From: an uncultured Saprospiraceae bacterium
Lineage (GTDB): Bacteria; Bacteroidota; Bacteroidia; Chitinophagales; Saprospiraceae
Reading direction: 5' to 3'
NCBI GenBank assembly: GCA_937997635.1
Contig: CALLFA010000050.1
Location: 47,092 to 111,091 of the forward strand
Length of the DNA stretch: 64,000 nucleotides
The notes under the pieces are model-generated. The model searched no databases. It was given only the letters and a program-made list of their open reading frames with translations, and was not told the origin of the DNA. The translations under genes and the position numbers were made by a program. This document shows, in pieces, positions 60,966 to 64,000 of this stretch (positions are counted from its first letter, which is position 1; each line of letters begins with the position of its first letter).

Positions 60966-63122
60966 ATGAAAAGACAAAATTCGCGGGATTTCATGGATAT
61001 GAGAGAGGTGCTATTTACACAAATATCAAAAATATCAGGTGCCATTTCGACGGCAATTAATTCTGATCGAACGACAATATTTGTTTCGAATATTGAAAAA
61101 AATATACTGGAGTGCTTATATGCTGAAGGTATAAATGATAAAAAACTCTTGACAATTCCTATAGGAAGAGGTATCGCTGGATATGTTGCAAACTCAAAGA
61201 AGAGTTATCTAACTAATGATGTTTCTAAGAGTTCTATATTTGATCCATACTACGACAAAATAACAGGGTACCGAACAAAAAGAATAATTTGTTGTCCTAT
61301 TCTTAATGAATTAAATGAGTGTGTAGGAGTTATACAAACATTAAATAAAAATGATGAATTATTTACAAGTCAGGATGTAAAAATACTGGAAGGTTTTGCT
61401 TCGACTGCAGGTATATTAATTCAAAATTATAATATGTATGCTATAACCAGTCAAATGAAGAATGGTGTAGACACGCTACTTAATGTTTCATCTATCATAA
61501 ATTCTGAACTAGAACTAGAAAAAGTAATTGAACTAATTATTAATAAATCCTCAGAAATAACTAATTCTGACCGAAGTACTTTCTTTCTTTTTGACCATAT
61601 AAATGATGAGCTTACTACTTACTTTGGTCAAGGCTTGAACAATATAAAAATAAAGACAAATAAAGGAATCGTTGGTGAAATAGCAAAAACCAAAAAACCA
61701 ATTATTGAAAATAATCCTTATCAGAATCCTTATTTTGATCAGACTGTGGACCAGTCCACTAAATATTTGACAAAGTCAATTCTCGGCGTTCCTGTCTTAG
61801 ACACTAATAATGAGTTAATTGGAGTTATTGAAGTCATTAATAAAAGAGATGGAAATTTTACGGAACAAGATTTATTAATCCTTAAAGGATTTGCTTCCCA
61901 TATTGCAATAGCAATTCAAAATGCAAAGTTGTTTGGTGAGGTGTATAGCATGAAAAATTATTTCAATTTACTATTTGAAAATTTAGATAATGGAATTATA
62001 ACTTTTGACAAAGACGGCTATGTTAAAACCATTAATTCGAAATTCTGTAACTTATTTGACATACAGAAAGATACTTATCTAAATAGGCATTTTGTAGATT
62101 TAGAGGCAGATTTTAAACACATATATCAAAACACTAAACGCATATTTGAGTCAGGAATTCGACAAAAACTAACTGGTCTAGAAGTATTAAAAAGTGATGA
62201 TAAGAAATCAATTTACAATTTGAGTTCTCTCCCTATGAATAATATAGAAGGTGGAAATATAGGAGCCATAAATGTAATTCAAGATATAACAACCGAGACC
62301 AGAGTTCAGCAAAATTTAAGAAGATATTTACCAAATCATTTAGTCAATGAAATTTTTAATAAAGACGATTTGTCATTATTAGATGGTAAGTACAGAAGAT
62401 GCAGTATTTTATTTTCAGATTTAAGAAACTTTACTACTATTACTGAAAAAATGGGTGCTATCGAAGTAGTTAAATTCCTAAATGGCTATTTCAGCACGAT
62501 GGTAGATTCTGTAATTAAGAACAATGGCATTTTGGATAAATTTATTGGAGATGCTATTATGGCCGTCTTTGGAATCCCTTATCCAGACATAGATGATGTG
62601 AAAAATTCAGTGCTTTGTGCTCTAAATATGTTAGAAAAATTAAAAGAATTTAATAAGAGTAATTCTAAAGGTGTAACATTAGATGTTGGTATTGGTATTG
62701 CAACCGGGAATGTTATTTCAGGAAATGTTGGTTCGAGTAAAAGATTTGAATATACGGTTATTGGAGATTCTGTAAACTTAGCCTCTAGACTTGAAGGATT
62801 GTCAAAATTATACAATTTAAACATTATAATTTGTTCTTCTACGTATAACAAAATATCTGAAGACTTTCACTGTAGAGAAATTGACACCGTATTCGTTAAA
62901 GGCAAAAATATGTCTACTAAAATTTATAATGTCATTGAGAGTAAATCAAAAACACTAAGTGATTCTGTACTAGAATTTAATCAGCGATATTCCAGTGGTC
63001 TACAATACTTAAAACAGAAAGATTTTCAAAGAGCAAATGAATATTTTCTAAAAGCAAATTACATTGATCCTAATGATCAAGCAACTGTGATACAATTGAA
63101 AAAACTAGCGGATAAATTATAA
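60966..63122 (+). CDS. GAF-GAF-PAS class III nucleotidyl (adenylate-type) cyclase
   Basis: Two GAF units, PAS (LLFENLDNGIITFDKDGYV), cyclase CSILFSDLRNFTTITE, LDKFIGDAIMAVFG, YTVIGDSVNLASRLE. Confidence 0.93.
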   Translation: MKRQNSRDFMDMREVLFTQISKISGAISTAINSDRTTIFVSNIEKNILECLYAEGINDKKLLTIPIGRGIAGYVANSKKSYLTNDVSKSSIFDPYYDKITGYRTKRIICCPILNELNECVGVIQTLNKNDELFTSQDVKILEGFASTAGILIQNYNMYAITSQMKNGVDTLLNVSSIINSELELEKVIELIINKSSEITNSDRSTFFLFDHINDELTTYFGQGLNNIKIKTNKGIVGEIAKTKKPIIENNPYQNPYFDQTVDQSTKYLTKSILGVPVLDTNNELIGVIEVINKRDGNFTEQDLLILKGFASHIAIAIQNAKLFGEVYSMKNYFNLLFENLDNGIITFDKDGYVKTINSKFCNLFDIQKDTYLNRHFVDLEADFKHIYQNTKRIFESGIRQKLTGLEVLKSDDKKSIYNLSSLPMNNIEGGNIGAINVIQDITTETRVQQNLRRYLPNHLVNEIFNKDDLSLLDGKYRRCSILFSDLRNFTTITEKMGAIEVVKFLNGYFSTMVDSVIKNNGILDKFIGDAIMAVFGIPYPDIDDVKNSVLCALNMLEKLKEFNKSNSKGVTLDVGIGIATGNVISGNVGSSKRFEYTVIGDSVNLASRLEGLSKLYNLNIIICSSTYNKISEDFHCREIDTVFVKGKNMSTKIYNVIESKSKTLSDSVLEFNQRYSSGLQYLKQKDFQRANEYFLKANYIDPNDQATVIQLKKLADKL

Positions 63123-63146
63123 AAAATACATCTTAATAAACAGATT

Positions 63147-63198
63147 TTTGGGTGCTAATTTTTCTATTTGTTGATCTGTAAACAAGTGGTTTGGTGTT
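63147..63198. repeat. Right copy of perfect 52-bp direct repeat
   Basis: Identical to 45277-45328. Confidence 0.97.
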
Positions 63199-63240
63199 GG
63201 TATATCATTTATTTTCTAATCCCGATTCACTAAGTACATA

Positions 63241-63660
63241 TTATCTATTAATAGAAATAGAATTTGTCATTATTATTTCTTTCAGTCTTTGTATGTCTGC
63301 ATCAAAAAATGCACCCATCTCAAGTTTTATGTTGCCACCATTCCTTTTTGAAATCATCAATATCTTTTCTTTTTGTTCAATTGTTTTTATTTCTTCGAAT
63401 TTCAATGTTTTATAATTCGTATAAGAATTATTTCTAATAACAATTCCTTTCTTGTTCCAATGGACATAATTTTTGTGCCGCATCGATTTTAAAAAATATA
63501 GTGCTATCAAGAAATAACCTACAGCATTTACTCCACCATTGTATCTTGTGTTCTCAAATGTGAAAAAGTCGAAGATGCCAACAAGAATAAATATAAGCGA
63601 AAGACCTAATAACATTAACCACGGCCATTGAATAGATTCTTCAAAATGTATTCTTTCCAT
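63241..63660 (-). CDS. Small membrane protein, hypothetical
   Basis: Two hydrophobic N-terminal segments plus PH-like C-terminal half (WNKKGIVIRNNSYTNYKTLKFEEIKTIEQ). Confidence 0.6.
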   Translation of the reverse strand: MERIHFEESIQWPWLMLLGLSLIFILVGIFDFFTFENTRYNGGVNAVGYFLIALYFLKSMRHKNYVHWNKKGIVIRNNSYTNYKTLKFEEIKTIEQKEKILMISKRNGGNIKLEMGAFFDADIQRLKEIIMTNSISINR

Positions 63661-64000
63661 AAATTGAACTTTTAATTCTGATAAAACTATGCAATGTGTC
63701 TTTCATTCTTAGCCCCTTGTCCATGAGAAAGGTAGGTAAATAATCTTATTTAGCCAATCAACATAATAAGGTGTTTGAAAAGTTTTGTTTGGAAAAGATA
63801 GGCAATGGAGTGTCACTTTTGATTGTATGTGCCTCTGATAGGTAAAAGCTTTAAAAGCCCATTTTATATTTGAAAGAATATTTTCACCTTTTTGATTGAA
63901 TTACTAAAGGCATTCGTAGAAATACTGTGAGCGTTGGTATAGACTACATGTCATTCGGTCAATATTTATCTATCTTTAGGATGAAAGAAATTCTCAACTG

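Noticed and set aside
45329-63146. Interpretation as a tyrosine-integrase ICE or prophage
   Set aside because: No integrase, relaxase, conjugation or phage structural genes are visible; only the flanking direct repeat supports insertion.
1-64000. CRISPR arrays, tRNA or rRNA genes
   Set aside because: No regularly spaced repeats, cas genes or recognisable tRNA/rRNA sequences were seen by eye; a tRNAscan/Infernal run would be needed to exclude them.

Overview
This 64 kb window looks like a chromosomal segment from a Bacteroidota (probably Saprospiria-like) genome. Supporting signs are a CHU_C/T9SS type B C-terminus, a DUF4294 protein, Reg_prop/Y_Y_Y histidine kinase architecture and coat-hanger-like C-termini. 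Positions 1-34 kb are mostly ordinary chromosomal genes: a two-component system, mvaD, rhodanese, DUF3089, AlkA-like glycosylase, azoreductase, MFS transporter, SpoIIE-type phosphatase, PLP decarboxylase, PhoD, PepT, a lycopene cyclase-family protein and a pseudouridine synthase. Positions 34.8-45.3 kb hold a minus-strand cassette resembling the poorly understood E. coli yehI/yehL/yehM/yehP/yehQ locus (SWIM zinc finger, DUF5691-like, MoxR AAA+, DUF4132-like, DUF5682-like, VWA). Its DUF4132-like gene is interrupted by one in-frame TAG. Positions 45.3-63.2 kb are the most interesting part: a ~17.9 kb segment bracketed by a perfect 52-bp direct repeat that copies the 5' end of the SWIM gene, so it looks like an inserted accessory island. 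It contains a LanC-fold lipoprotein with no mature-region Cys (frameshifted), an IS4-type element with visible inverted repeats and a 9-bp target duplication, and an AraC regulator. It also holds four nitrile-hydratase-leader-like (NHLP) double-Gly peptides and a dedicated NHLM-type export line: cNMP-binding-fold protein, TolC, HlyD, C39-peptidase ABC, and a second ABC that is frameshifted. A GAF-GAF-PAS class III nucleotidyl cyclase ends the segment. No standard RiPP-modifying enzyme is visible. The leading hypothesis is a mobile, possibly second-messenger-coupled secreted-peptide system. All family assignments come from reading motifs; no database search was run.
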